NCBI GenBank assembly: GCA_030180135.1
Contig: CM058232.1
Location: 95,964,630-96,028,629, forward strand
Source of the DNA: Orychophragmus violaceus
Lineage: Eukaryota > Streptophyta > Magnoliopsida > Brassicales > Brassicaceae
Length of the DNA stretch: 64,000 nt
Direction: 5' to 3'
Part shown: piece by piece, positions 21,461-32,010 of the stretch
Numbering within the stretch: the first letter of the stretch is position 1
How the letters are laid out: each line of letters begins with the position of its first letter
Notes under the pieces: generated by a model
What the model was told of the DNA's origin: nothing
Database searches by the model: none
What the model saw: only the letters and a program-made list of their open reading frames with translations
Made by a program: the position numbers and the translations under genes

Positions 21461-22101
21461 TGTTGGGATAGTGTCCTGAAATCACAACTTGTACTCACTC
21501 CTGATGATAGTTGTGTGTCGAGATCAGACATTCGTATAATACTGGGCGGTTGCAATGTTTTGCTAGAAGCCTCTTGCAATCTGTAAGTTGTAGACTTACT
21601 GCCAGTATTATATGATCCTATAGGGTCACACACCTAAGCAAACTGGAAGCTAAAATATGGGAATGATCATTATGGTAATGATCATGTTAATGTGTATTGG
21701 ATACACATTAATATCGAGCAAATGGTGTTGTGTCGATCGACACAGTATGTGTGTCGGTCGACACAGTTCGGGCTTTCGAACAGACGTTTCGAGTTATGAC
21801 TCAAACGAGTCTGGCCCGTTAAGAGTGATTCTAGGTCTGAATAAAACCTGAGGTTTTCGACCTGAATCTGTAGCCGTCGTCTCTTTCTTGACAGAAGAGG
21901 AAGAAACACCAAAACTCAGAGATCCCATAGATCCGGCACTAGCATCCTGGTTTCCAGGTTTGTGTGCGTGTGTATCTGGTAGAGGCGAAGCATCTGAGTC
22001 GCTTACTGATCTCGTTCACCAATCATTCCGCTGCCAGTTCTAGATAAGAACGAGGTTGGTAATTTCAATATAACGAACCTTAGATCCTAGGAGATCCAAC
22101 A
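21461..22101 (+). repeat. 5' LTR of Copia A
   Basis: 641 bp, TG...CA. Contains a perfect hairpin TTAATGTGTAT-TGG-ATACACATTAA at 21687-21711, the pair GATCAT/ATGATC just upstream, and a paired palindrome module at 21730-21764. There is no strong TATA box; TATGACTC and AATAAAAC are the nearest AT-rich candidates. Confidence 0.93.
21730..21764. repeat. Paired palindrome module in the Copia A 5' LTR
   Basis: GTGTCGATCGACAC (21730-21743, perfect 14-bp palindrome) is followed by GTGTCGGTCGACAC (21751-21764, one mismatch). The centres are 21 bp apart. The copy in the 3' LTR is at 43306-43340. Confidence 0.85.
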
Positions 22102-22102
22102 G

Positions 22103-22115
22103 TGGTATCAGAGCC
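22103..22115 (+). other. Primer-binding site of Copia A
   Basis: TGGTATCAGAGCC one base after the 5' LTR, complementary to the 3' end of initiator methionine tRNA. It is intact even though pol is dead. Confidence 0.85.
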
Positions 22116-22181
22116 AGGTTGGGTTTAGCCTATTGAATCTAAGGCATTTAAATCGAATACTGATGAATTTGATTAGTTAAT

Positions 22182-22821
22182 TGAGGGATTATGTTTGGTT
22201 CATAGGTTTAATTATCAGATTACAACCTAACATAATCAACTAGGATCTAGGTGATTTGCAGATGAATCATAAACAGATCAGGATCATTACCTTATGATTG
22301 CAGCGGATTAATCAAGGGAATATCGAGATCTGCAAGAGCTGATGATTACCGGCTCCTCCTAGGTATCCACACGCTTACAAGCTACTGGATCAGGCTGCTA
22401 GACCAAGCTGGAACAACAGAGAGAGAGGAGGACGGCCAGACCTAAAAATCGCAGAAAGATGGTCTAACTGGCGCCTCCTCTTCCCTTATATGGGCCCAAG
22501 TAATTAAACTAATGGCCTATTAGGCTTTTGGGCCCAAGACCCAAATCAGACAAAAGACTGTATTTTGTCTGGCCCAATTCTCTGTACAAATACAGTAAAT
22601 GTCTTGCATCTTACTGTATTAGTTCCTTTTTAACTTTCCCGTTAGCTATGGTGTGTGACCCTTTGGGATCATACAATACTGGTAATAAGTACTTAACTTA
22701 TAGATCAAGAGCGGGCTCTAGCAAGTCATCATGACCTCCCAGTATTTATGACTTATGTCTGATCTCGACACTTATCATACTTTCTAGAGATAGCACAGTA
22801 GATTTCAGGACATTCCCAACA
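22182..22821 (-). repeat. 3' LTR of Copia B minus copy
   Basis: 640 bp, near-identical to 29060-29699. On the coding strand it begins TGTTGGGAATGTCC and ends CCTCA. It is bordered on the right by ATCTCCCACTTG, the complement of the polypurine tract CAAGTGGGAGAT. Confidence 0.93.
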
Positions 22822-23652
22822 ATCTCCCACTTGTACTGGAATCCTACATTCCCTAATCTTTTTGTCTCAATATCTCGATCTGGCATAAGGCAAGATGCGT
22901 GTCATCCTTATATAGCCAGACCATGTTCATCGGACCAGATTTGATACTGACAATTCAAACGACTTGGTCAAGTCCGTTTGGGAGTGGCCACTCTCTTACC
23001 AGCTATCAAGTCTCCGATTGGCCTAGAGATATTACCTCCGTTAAACGGCAGGGACAATTCCCATCTTGTTCCATCACTATGAACTACACACTTTATAATA
23101 CACCCAACCAAGGTCCTTATAGCTCCCAGTTACGAAACAGCGTTAGACAATGATCAAAGCGCATCAATCCATGTGCAGCCACATGCATGCGAACTCAGGT
23201 CTAAGGACTATACTCTATAGTCGTAAATGAGAACCTTTTATGACACAGATATCAATATCTTGTAGAGTTCTCATCAGCGGGCCATGTCCGGTCATATGCT
23301 CCCTACATATACCTATGTGTTGACTTTGATGCCGCGCATCCATGACCCATGAAACTTGGTCATAAGTCTCAACACACTCTAGTCTCAAGTGGTTGTTGGT
23401 GTTCCAATTTCAACAACCTTCGACTATGGACACTATGATTTATGTCATTTCGTTAAATATGGGGTTTCATGATCAAGTCTTTCTCATGTACTTCGATGGC
23501 CCATATATTACGACATGAACCATTTTGGAACGATTATTTTATATCACAGTTAAAAATAATCCAGAAATAAAATTTCATTAACATTAAAATGTTTACATGA
23601 ACCAATCAAAACAACTAAAATAAAGTCCTCACAACTCCCACTCAAAAAGAGA
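22822..23652 (-). other. 3' untranslated region of Copia B minus copy
   Basis: Non-coding region between pol stop and 3' LTR. It includes the polypurine tract (22822-22833) and a perfect hairpin, GACTATA-CTC-TATAGTC, at 23206-23222 that is conserved in Copia A, B and C. No ORF here is credible. Confidence 0.7.
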
Positions 23653-26600
23653 TTACATTTGAAAATCTCTAATTCCTACAGCAGCAGTATGCAACTCGTG
23701 CTTAGGTCTCGGGAGTGGCTTTGTCAACGGGTCAGCCACGTTCTCATCAGTGGGAACTCTGCTGACCATCACTTCACCTCTATTCACTATATCACGAATC
23801 AGGTGATACCTTCTCATAATATGTTTTGATTTCTGATGATGTCTCGGTTCCTTAGCTTGAGCAATTGCACCATTGTTGTCACAATACAGTGTTAGAGGCT
23901 CAGTGGCATTTGGGAATACACCGAGTTCAATCATGAAGTTCCTTATCCAAACTCCTTCCTTCGCAGCTTCTGAAGCAGCGATGTATTCAGCTTCAGTTGT
24001 GGAATCTGCCACGGTGCTCTGCTTGGAGCTCTTCCAACTTACTGCACCGCCATTCAGACAGAAGATGTAACCAGACTGTGACCGGAAATCATCTTGATCT
24101 GTCTGAAAACTTGCATCCGTGAATCCACTCATTTCAAGCACTTCACTTCCTCCGTAAACCAAGAACTTATCCTTAGTATTCCTCAAATACTTCAGGATAT
24201 TCTTTACGGCAATCCAGTGACTCTCACCTGGATTAGACTGGTACCTACTCGTCATGCTTAGTGCATAAGCAACATCAGGACGAGTACAGATCATGGCATA
24301 CATGATAGATCCTATGGCCGAAGCATAAGGTATCCTACTCATGCGCTTAAGCTCATCAGGTGTTTTAGGACACTGAGTCTTGCTTAGTGTAGCACCATGT
24401 ATCATTGGCGTGAATCCCTTCTTGGATTTATCCATTCCGAATCGATGCAGGACTTTGTCTATATAAGAATCTTGACAAAGTCCAATCATCCTTTTAGATC
24501 TGTCTCTAAAGATTCGAATTCCAAGAACATACGCGGCTTCACCCATGTCTTTCATGGAAAAACAACTTCCCAGCCAGTCTTTAACAGACTTCAGCATTGG
24601 AATATCATTTCCAAGAAGCAATATGTCATCGACATATAGGATAAGAAACGCCACTTTGCTGCCACTAGTTTTCTTATACACACATTGTTCTTCCTTGTTT
24701 CTGATGAAGTCAAAATTCTTTATTGCCTCATCAAAACGAAGATTCCAACTCCTGGATGCTTGCTTCAATCCATAAATGGATTTATGAAGTTTGCATACTT
24801 TCCCAGCATTCTTAGGATCAATGTAACCGTCAGGCTGTGTCATATACACATCCTCCTCCAAGATTCCATTCAGGAAGGCGGTTTTCACATCCATCTGCCA
24901 AATCTCATAATCATAATAAGCGGCAGTTGCTAGGAGAATCCGAATTGATTTCATCATGGCCACGTACTGGTGAATAGGTTTCATCATAGTCTATACCATG
25001 AATTTGTTTGAAACCTTTTGCCACCAACCTGGTCTTGTAAATCTGGACATTTCCATCCATGTCAATCTTCTTCTTGAAGATCCATTTACACTCGATGGCT
25101 TTAGCACCAGCGGGTAAGTCAACCAGTGAGAACACTCGGTTGACAGACATGGAGTCCATCTCGGATTCAGTGGCTTCACGCCACTTTGAGGAGTCAGGGC
25201 CTATCATGGCTTCTTCAAAGTTCGAGGGTTCATCACCGTCAATGATCAAAAGATCATGGCAATTAGTCACGAGGAATCCCTGATATCTATCGGGTTCGTG
25301 ACGGATCCTTCCGGATCTTCGAACTTCAGGTACTTCAGGTTCAGGTTCTATTACAACTTCATGTAATTCATCCTGCTGTTCTTCCTCATTAGGTTGAACA
25401 AGTTCCTGTCCTTCTTGAATTTCATCAAGTTGTACCTTACTCCCACTATCTTTCTTAGAGAGAAATTCCCTCTCAAGAAAAGTACAATCCCGAGCAACAA
25501 AGATCTTGTTCTCGGATCGCAGATAGAAGTAATAAGCCTTGGTATCCCTAGGATACCCAATGAAGTAGCATTTGTCAGATTTTGGTGTAAGCTTGTCTGA
25601 GATTAATCTTTTGACATAGGCTTCACAACCCCAAATTCTGAGAAAAGACATTGCTGGAGCTTTTCCAGTCCATAACTCATATGGTGTCTTTGCTACTGCC
25701 TTTGATGGCACTCTGTTTAGTGTGAACGTTGCGGTCAGCAAAGCATATCCCCAAAGGGATATAGGAAGGTCTGTATGACTCATCATGGATCGGACCATAT
25801 CTAACAATGTCCGATTCCTTCTCTCAGACACACCCTTCCACTGAGGTGTTCCAGGAGGTGTGAGTTGGGAAATGATCCCACACTCACTCAGATGATCACG
25901 GAATTCCTGGCTCAAGTATTCTCCTCCTCGGTCCGACCGAAGAGCCTTAATACTTTTACCAAGCTGGTTCTGTACTTCATTCTGGAATTCTTTGAACTTC
26001 TCAAAGGTTTCCGACTTATGTTTCATCAAGTAGACATATCCATATCTACTGAAATCATCAGTGAATGTAATGAAGTACTGATAGTTTCCTCTAGCATTTG
26101 TGGACATTGGGCCACACACGTCAATATGTATCAGGCCCAATAGTTCACTGGCCCTTTCTGTGGGTTTATTAAAAGGGGCCCGTGTCATTTTGCCCATTAG
26201 GCAAGATTCACATTGCTCACAAGACTCAAAGTCAAATGAGCCCAAGAGTCCATTTGAATGGAGCCTCTTGACGCGTTTCTCACTAATATGCCCTAAACGA
26301 CAATGCCAGAGAAACGTTTCATTTTCTTCGTTAGATTTGAACCGTTTTGTATTAATGTTATATACTGGAGTAGATTGATCCAGCATGTACAGCCCATTAA
26401 TAAGAGGGGCACAGCCATAGAACATATCATTGAGATTAAAGGAACACAATTTATTCTTAATAGAAAAATCAAATCCTTGTAAATCCAATAATGAAACTGA
26501 AATGATATTTCTGCTTATAGCAGGTACAAAATAACAATTCTCAAGTTCTAAAATCAATCCAGAAGGTAAAGATAACAAGTAAGTGCCAACGGCCAGTGCT

Positions 26601-27619
26601 GGAACCTTCGCTCCATTGCCAACCCGCAACTCTACTTGCCCTTGCTTCAACCTTCTACTGTTGTTGAGCGCCTGCACATTAGTACAAATATGAGCCCCAC
26701 ATCCAGTATCTAATACCCAAGTGGTATTATCAGAAGTAGTAGTATTTACTTCAATAACAAAAATACCCGAAGAAGTAGTCGCGAAGGACTTCTTCTTTTC
26801 CTTCAGACTTTCCTGGTATTTTTTACAGTCCCTGCGATAATGCCCTGCCTCTTTGCAAAAGTGGCAGATATCAGAAGGCCCAGCTTTAGACATGGACTTG
26901 GGTTTGGCCTTTTCGTTGTGGACAGCCTTGCCCTTTCCCTTGTCTGCAGCGGATTTCTTGAAACCCTTGCCCTTCTGCACCATGAGTACAGACGGGTCCT
27001 TGGCCTTCTTCAGATTAGGTTCTGCAGTCTTGAGCATACCATGTAGCTCAGGCAAAGTCTTTGTCAACCCATGCATATTATAGTTCAAGACGAACTGGTC
27101 ATATGCAGGAGTAAGAGACTGCAGAACGATATCACAAGCAAGCTCTTGGCTTATAGGACAGTCGAGTCTAGTCAAATGATCGAGATAACCCATCATTTTC
27201 AGAACATGTGGACTCACTGCTGCATCCTTAGCCATTTTACAGTCCAAGAGATTCTTAACAGTTTGGAATCTCTCTGTACGAGCCTGCTCCTGAAACAACG
27301 CTTTCAGGTTTGCCATCAGTTCCATGGGACAAGTCAGGCCTTCCCACTGAATCTGCAGATCGGGAGCCATTGTCGCCAACATTAGGCAAACCACGTCATT
27401 TGCATCTGAAGAATGCGTATCCCAAGCATTCTTCACAGCTTGTGTGGCATTATTCGCAGGTCGAGGGAGGAGAACTCTTTCAAGGACATAAGCCTTCTTC
27501 TCCTGCCTGAGCACAAGTCTCAGGTTCCTGGACCAGTTCAGGAAGTTTGATCCGTTCAGTTTGTCCTTCTCAAGGGCAGACCGGATCGAGAAAGTGTTTT
27601 GTGTTGTTGTGCTTGACAT
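23653..27619 (-). pseudogene. Copia B gag-pol polyprotein, broken by a 4-bp insertion
   Basis: The ATG at 27619 starts a frame nearly identical to the intact copy at 37166-41128: gag, CCHC knuckle CHFCKEAGHYRRDC, protease VLDTGCGAH, integrase (HIDVCGP, SDRGGEY, GVSERRN) and the first part of RT. At about 24950 an extra ACGT (coding strand CAGTACGTGG against CAGTGG in the intact copy) shifts the frame, ending the first ORF at 24911. RT then continues in the other frame with YVDDILLLGND and RNase H to the stop at 23653. Only this single lesion separates it from an open frame. Confidence 0.93.
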
Positions 27620-29059
27620 AGCTGAAATTATGAGACAATAGAGTTTTAGTTATTTAGTTCATAAAAGAGTAATTTTAAAAACTTATAAGAAAACTCGCAT
27701 TGCATTCAAAATTTCTTTGTTTAACCTCATAAGAATGCAATGATTCCGAGACCCATGTTCAACCAAAACCAAAGTGGGCCACTGGCCGTCACCCGGAATT
27801 AGCTTTACTTGGTAAGCATGCATACAACTAGTTATATCTATATAACTCTCGGTTGTGGATTGGGCCCAAGGCCCAATTCACCAGATGTCTCAAGGCCCGG
27901 GACTCCCGATGGCCCAGTCAAGGAAACCAATCTCTTACAGCCAAATAATCACTAAAGTCTGGGACTCCCAATGAAAATAGTGACTATATACTACTTTACT
28001 TACGCAAAAACAGACACATCACACTGTAAGCCATATCTGTAATTGAATAAGCGTTAAGTAGCTGACAAGATTGGGCAAGACATCCAAGCTTGATATTGGT
28101 TTTGAGGATTTTAGGTTTTCTTTCCAAAAATAGAAGATTACTATTTTGGGAAACTTACTTATTTTAGAAACTTTCTAAATCTAGAAACATGCTAAAAATA
28201 GAAATTTCTAATTTAATATTTTATTAAAGTTTTCGGTTGGGTCACAAATTATAGGCCCAATTCTTGGCCCAAGACCACAAAATTCCAATTGGCCCAATAA
28301 TTTGACATAACCAAGTCGGTTCATTAATTCTGGTCCAAGACCAAATTAACTACTAAATCCAACTGGTTATTTACTAAACCAGACCAGCTCTAAATTATTT
28401 GGTCCAACCAAATCAAACTTAGACCAGCCTTCGGTTTAGGTTAAAATTCAATTTTGAATTTAAATCCGGTTTAACCAGAAATTAAATAATACCAATTGTA
28501 TTAAATAATTTCCAGCAAACCGCGATTTGGGTTAACCGCTTGAACCACCAATTAAATTGGATCGGTTCGGTTAAGTCCAAAACCGGGAAGAAACACCTTG
28601 TGTTTTAGCCAATTTTGACCTAACTTGCGGTTTTAGCTAAAGCTGACAATGAACCACAATCGGTTTGATCGGTTCATTGTCGCGGGTTTGGGAAGAACGA
28701 ACCGCGAAGCTCGGCTGAACCGATTGGCTACTCGCGGAACGTATGCCTCGCCAGCATATCGATCGATATGACGCTTACACGTCGATCGATACTCGCGTGC
28801 CTCAGCTCGTTGCGATCGGGTCATCGGGACAGCGAGAAGCAATCGATCCGATTGATATCGATCGATATCACGCTCCCTCGTCGATCGATACGGGCGACCA
28901 CTTCGCATACCGATGGGTTTCAATCGGATCATGCGATTTACTTTTTAGGTTTTCAAGTTTTCTAATCAAATTTCTTAACACAAATTCGATTCTAAACATT
29001 AAAACAACCTAAATATGATCCAAACAGCAAAAACCTAACGACCTAGGCTCTGATACCAC
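27620..29059 (-). other. Leader of Copia B minus copy
   Basis: About 1.4 kb between PBS (29046-29058, coding strand TGGTATCAGAGCC) and gag. It holds the CGATCG palindrome modules at 28757-28890 and GC-rich text; the rest (27630-28620) is AT-rich with runs of AACCGGTT-like words. A minus-strand ORF (28633-28932, 99 codons) is the counterpart of the longer leader ORF in the plus copy. Confidence 0.65.
28757..28890. repeat. CGATCG palindrome modules in the Copia B minus-copy leader
   Basis: Two pairs of CGATCG-centred palindromes: centres near 28762.5 and 28785.5, and 28861.5 and 28884.5; both spacings are 23 bp. One half is the 16-bp perfect palindrome GATATCGATCGATATC at 28854-28869. Confidence 0.8.
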
Positions 29060-29699
29060 TGAGGGATTATGTTTGGTTCATAGGTTTAATTATCAGATTA
29101 CAACCTAACATAATCAACTAGGATCTAGGTGATTTGCAGATGAATCATAAACAGATCAGGATCATTACCTTATGATTGCAGCCGATTAATCAAGGGAATA
29201 TCGAGATCTGCAAGAGCTGATGATTACCGGCTCCTCCTAGGTATCCACACGCTTACAAGCTATTGGATCAGGCTGCTAGACCAAGCTGGAACAACAGAGA
29301 GAGAGGAGGACGGCCAGACCTAAAAATCGCAGAAAGATGGTCTAACTGGCGCCTCCTCTTCCCTTATATGGGCCCAAGTAATTAAACTAATGGCCTATTA
29401 GGCTTTTGGGCCCAAGACCCAAATCAGACAAAAGACTGTATTTTGTCTGGCCCAATTCTCTGTACAAATACAGTAAATGTCTTGCATCTTACTGTATTAG
29501 TTCCTTTTTAACTTTCCCGTTAGCTATGGTGTGTGACCCTTTGGGATCATACAATACTGGTAATAAGTACTTAACTTATAGATCAAGAGCGGGCTCTAGC
29601 AAGTCATCATGACCTCCCAGTATTTATGACTTATGTCTGATCTCGACACTTATCATACTTTCTAGAGATAGCACAGTAGATTTCAGGACATTCCCAACA
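29060..29699 (-). repeat. 5' LTR of Copia B minus copy
   Basis: 640 bp. Coding-strand start TGTTGGGAATGTCC at 29699; TATA element CATATAAGG lies at about 29363-29371 on the coding strand, downstream of CTTGGGCC. It is flanked on the right by TTAAT. Confidence 0.93.
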
Positions 29700-29784
29700 T
29701 TAATTGCCTGTTAAATCGTGTTTTCAAGAAATTAATCTCGGATTTGAATCTCTGTTGAAAACGACAAACTGTTGTTATCGCACT

Positions 29785-30160
29785 GTGTCGATCGACACTA
29801 AGCTTGTGTCGGTCGACACGCCGCGAAACGCATAATAAAATTTAGGGGTTGTCGCATGGTGTCGATCGACACTAATCTTGTGTCGGTCGACACATCGCGA
29901 AAACTCGTAAAAGATATTAGGGTTTTCGCACAGCATCGGTCGACACACTGGGTGTGTCGGTCGATGCACCGCGAAAATGCGAAAGATTTTAAATCGCACT
30001 GTGTCGATCGACACACTGGGTGCATCGGTCGACACAGACTATGCGTATGGATAGATCGTTTCAATTGGATTGAACTGGTTATCTCGCATGGTTATGTCGG
30101 TTTAATTCAAAATCCCTAATACTCTACTGTGTCGATCGACACAGGTTTAATGTTGGTCGA
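29785..30160. repeat. Array of paired palindrome modules in the Copia A leader
   Basis: Five modules, each made of two CGATCG/CGGTCG-centred palindromes exactly 21 bp apart: centre pairs 29791.5/29812.5, 29865.5/29886.5, 29939.5/29960.5, 30007.5/30028.5 and 30135.5/30156.5. The first three start 74 bp apart. The first three are followed by CGCGAAA 11-12 bp after the second centre. A decayed sixth module is near 30455-30480. Confidence 0.85.
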
Positions 30161-30430
30161 CACAAGCCTTACGATTGGTTGAATCGGTTCAATTGGATTG
30201 AACTGGTTATCATGCTTGGTTAAGGAAGATAAGATCGGTTTAAATTGGATGAATTGGTTCAATTGAATTGAACTGGTTATCCCAATTAGAATAAACCGAT
30301 TTAATTGGTTAAGATCAATTTGATTGGATAAGTCGTTTCAATTGGGTTGGACCGGTTATCGCGATTAGTTAAAACTGATTGAATCGGTTCGATTAGATGA
30401 ACTGGTTAAATTGGATTTGACCGGTTATCT
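30060..30430. repeat. Degenerate hairpin repeats in the Copia A leader
   Basis: About six copies of GGTTCAATTGGATTGAAC followed by TGGTTAT at intervals of about 60-70 bp. The best copies form GTTCAAT-TGG-ATTGAAC, a perfect 7-bp stem with a TGG loop. Related copies occur in the Copia C leader near 50645-50680. Confidence 0.7.
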
Positions 30431-31308
30431 CGAATAATCTTAAGGTTGCATATCAAGAGTCGACCAAGTGTGTCAGTCGACGCATATGGTGAAGATGCGA
30501 ACCGTAATCGTTTGGTTTTGAACCATATGGTTAAGAAGCCGAACCGAATGACCTAACCCACTAAAGTTAGAACGATTAAAACTAAATTGATTAAAAGTTA
30601 AAATGTTCTAAACCTATTTAATACACATTGGATGTGTGTTAGATCGAAGCTTAGTTATTCAATATGGTCAACTGTCAAGACTTGTTTCGTTGTTGGATAG
30701 TCTTGCCAAGAGCTTGGTATCCACAATTACGTGAGTAAGGCAGATAGTAGCGTTGATGGTCTTGCAGTGCTTGACATCTACAATTACGTGACCTAAGAGA
30801 TTGAATTACTAATCTTTTAAAGTTCCATTTCCTCAACTAAATATCAAGTGATCTTGATGTCTTGCCCAAATCTTGTCTACTGTCAAGACTTGTTTCGTTG
30901 TTGGATAGTCTTGGAGTCCTTGGTATCCATGACTACATGAGTAAGGCAGGTGATCATTGATAGACTTGCAGTGCGACTATCAATGATCACAAGACTGAAG
31001 AGATTGGTTTACTTGACTGGGCTATCAGAAGTTCTGGGCCCAGAGACGTCAGAGTGGATGAGACATGGATTGTCTCATCTACGACCAAGAGTTGTACTGA
31101 GTACAATTAGCAATGGTTTGCTTACCTAGATTACTAAACTCTGGGTGATGACGAGTCGTCCACTCAGATCTTAGTGATGTATCGATCTTGGATCATTATA
31201 TTCATTGAGGAAACATTGTTTGAATATAATGCGAGTTTTCTTATTGGATATGATTCCTCATTTCCTGAAATCATATCTAGAATTTTCTTTGATTAAAATT
31301 TTCAGCCT

Positions 31309-32010
31309 ATGTCTAAAACTACCTTCTCGTTGCGATCCGTCCTTGAGAAGGACAAGTTAAATGGATCAAATTTCCTGGATTGGTATCGAAATTTGAGATT
31401 AATACTCAAGCAGGAGAGTAAGGACTATGTCCTTGAGAAAGCTCTCCAAGAAAGGCTTGGGGCCAATCGCTCGAATGCAGTATATAATGCTTGGAATAAG
31501 CATTATATTGATGTGGTAGATGTGCGTGGTCTGATGTTGGCTACCATGGTATCAGACTTAAAGAGTCAATACGAGAACATGGAGTCGCCAATAGATATGA
31601 TCACCAGCCTGAAACTGAAGTTTCAGGATCTGGCACGAGTTGAGAGATTCCAGATGGTGAAGTCTCTCACTGGGTGCAAACTACCAGAGTATTCTCCAGT
31701 GAGTCCTCATGTCATTAAACTGATGGGTTACATTGATAACCTGGGGAAACTGAATTGTCCTGTCAGCTTAGAGTTGGCTACTGACATCATTCTGCAATCA
31801 CTACCGTCAAGTTATGATAAGTTCATTAAGAATTATATCAAGAAAGGCTTGACGAAGAAGTTGACTGAGCTGCATGGCATGCTCAAGACAGCAGAGCAAA
31901 ACATCAAAAAGGGTAAAAGATTTGAAAAATCTTGTATAGACAAGGGTGAAGACAAGGCCGTTCAGATTTGGAATCGGGATAAGCCTACGTCATCTTTTAA
32001 GCCCAAGTAA
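31309..32010 (+). pseudogene. Copia A gag, truncated before the zinc knuckle
   Basis: 233 codons. It starts with SLRSVLEKDKLNGSNFLDW, the same gag N-terminus as Copia B and C, and runs through LTELHGMLKTAEQNIKKG. A TAA at 32008-32010 stops it; reading on in frame gives the zinc knuckle CCYCKEFGHWKRNC at about 32032-32073. The frame is otherwise open, in contrast to the wreckage of pol. If translated it would give a capsid-like Gag without the nucleocapsid knuckle. Confidence 0.8.

Larger units (their letters stand above)
22182..29699 (-). mobile_element. Copia B, minus-strand copy
   Basis: 7518 bp flanked by TTAAT (22177-22181 and 29700-29704), inserted in the leader of Copia A. LTRs are 22182-22821 (3') and 29060-29699 (5'), 640 bp each with about two mismatches, the youngest pair in the window. 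PBS, polypurine tract and all gag-pol domains are present; one small insertion breaks pol. It is in inverted orientation to the plus-strand copy at 34934-42600. Confidence 0.93.
29705..31308 (+). other. Leader of Copia A (continuation) with repeat arrays
   Basis: Non-coding leader between the TTAAT duplication and gag. It contains the module array at 29785-30160, a second set of hairpin repeats at 30060-30430 (GTTCAAT-TGG-ATTGAAC and decayed copies), and a duplicated block of about 90 bp (30675 and 30885, both starting CAAGACTTGTTTCGTTG). Confidence 0.7.

Noticed and set aside
29775..30064. Minus-strand ORFs rich in CRPTHPVCRPM-like words (29775-30064, also 21682-21912, 49794-49976 and 55874-56056)
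   Set aside because: They are translations of the palindrome modules in LTRs and leaders. Palindromic GTCGATCGAC text gives open frames on both strands; no domain or conservation supports coding.
29785..30160. Regular palindromic repeats with unique spacers, resembling a CRISPR array
   Set aside because: Eukaryotic LTR-retrotransposon leader; repeat units diverge, spacing between units is 68-128 bp, and there are no cas genes. It is a TE leader minisatellite.
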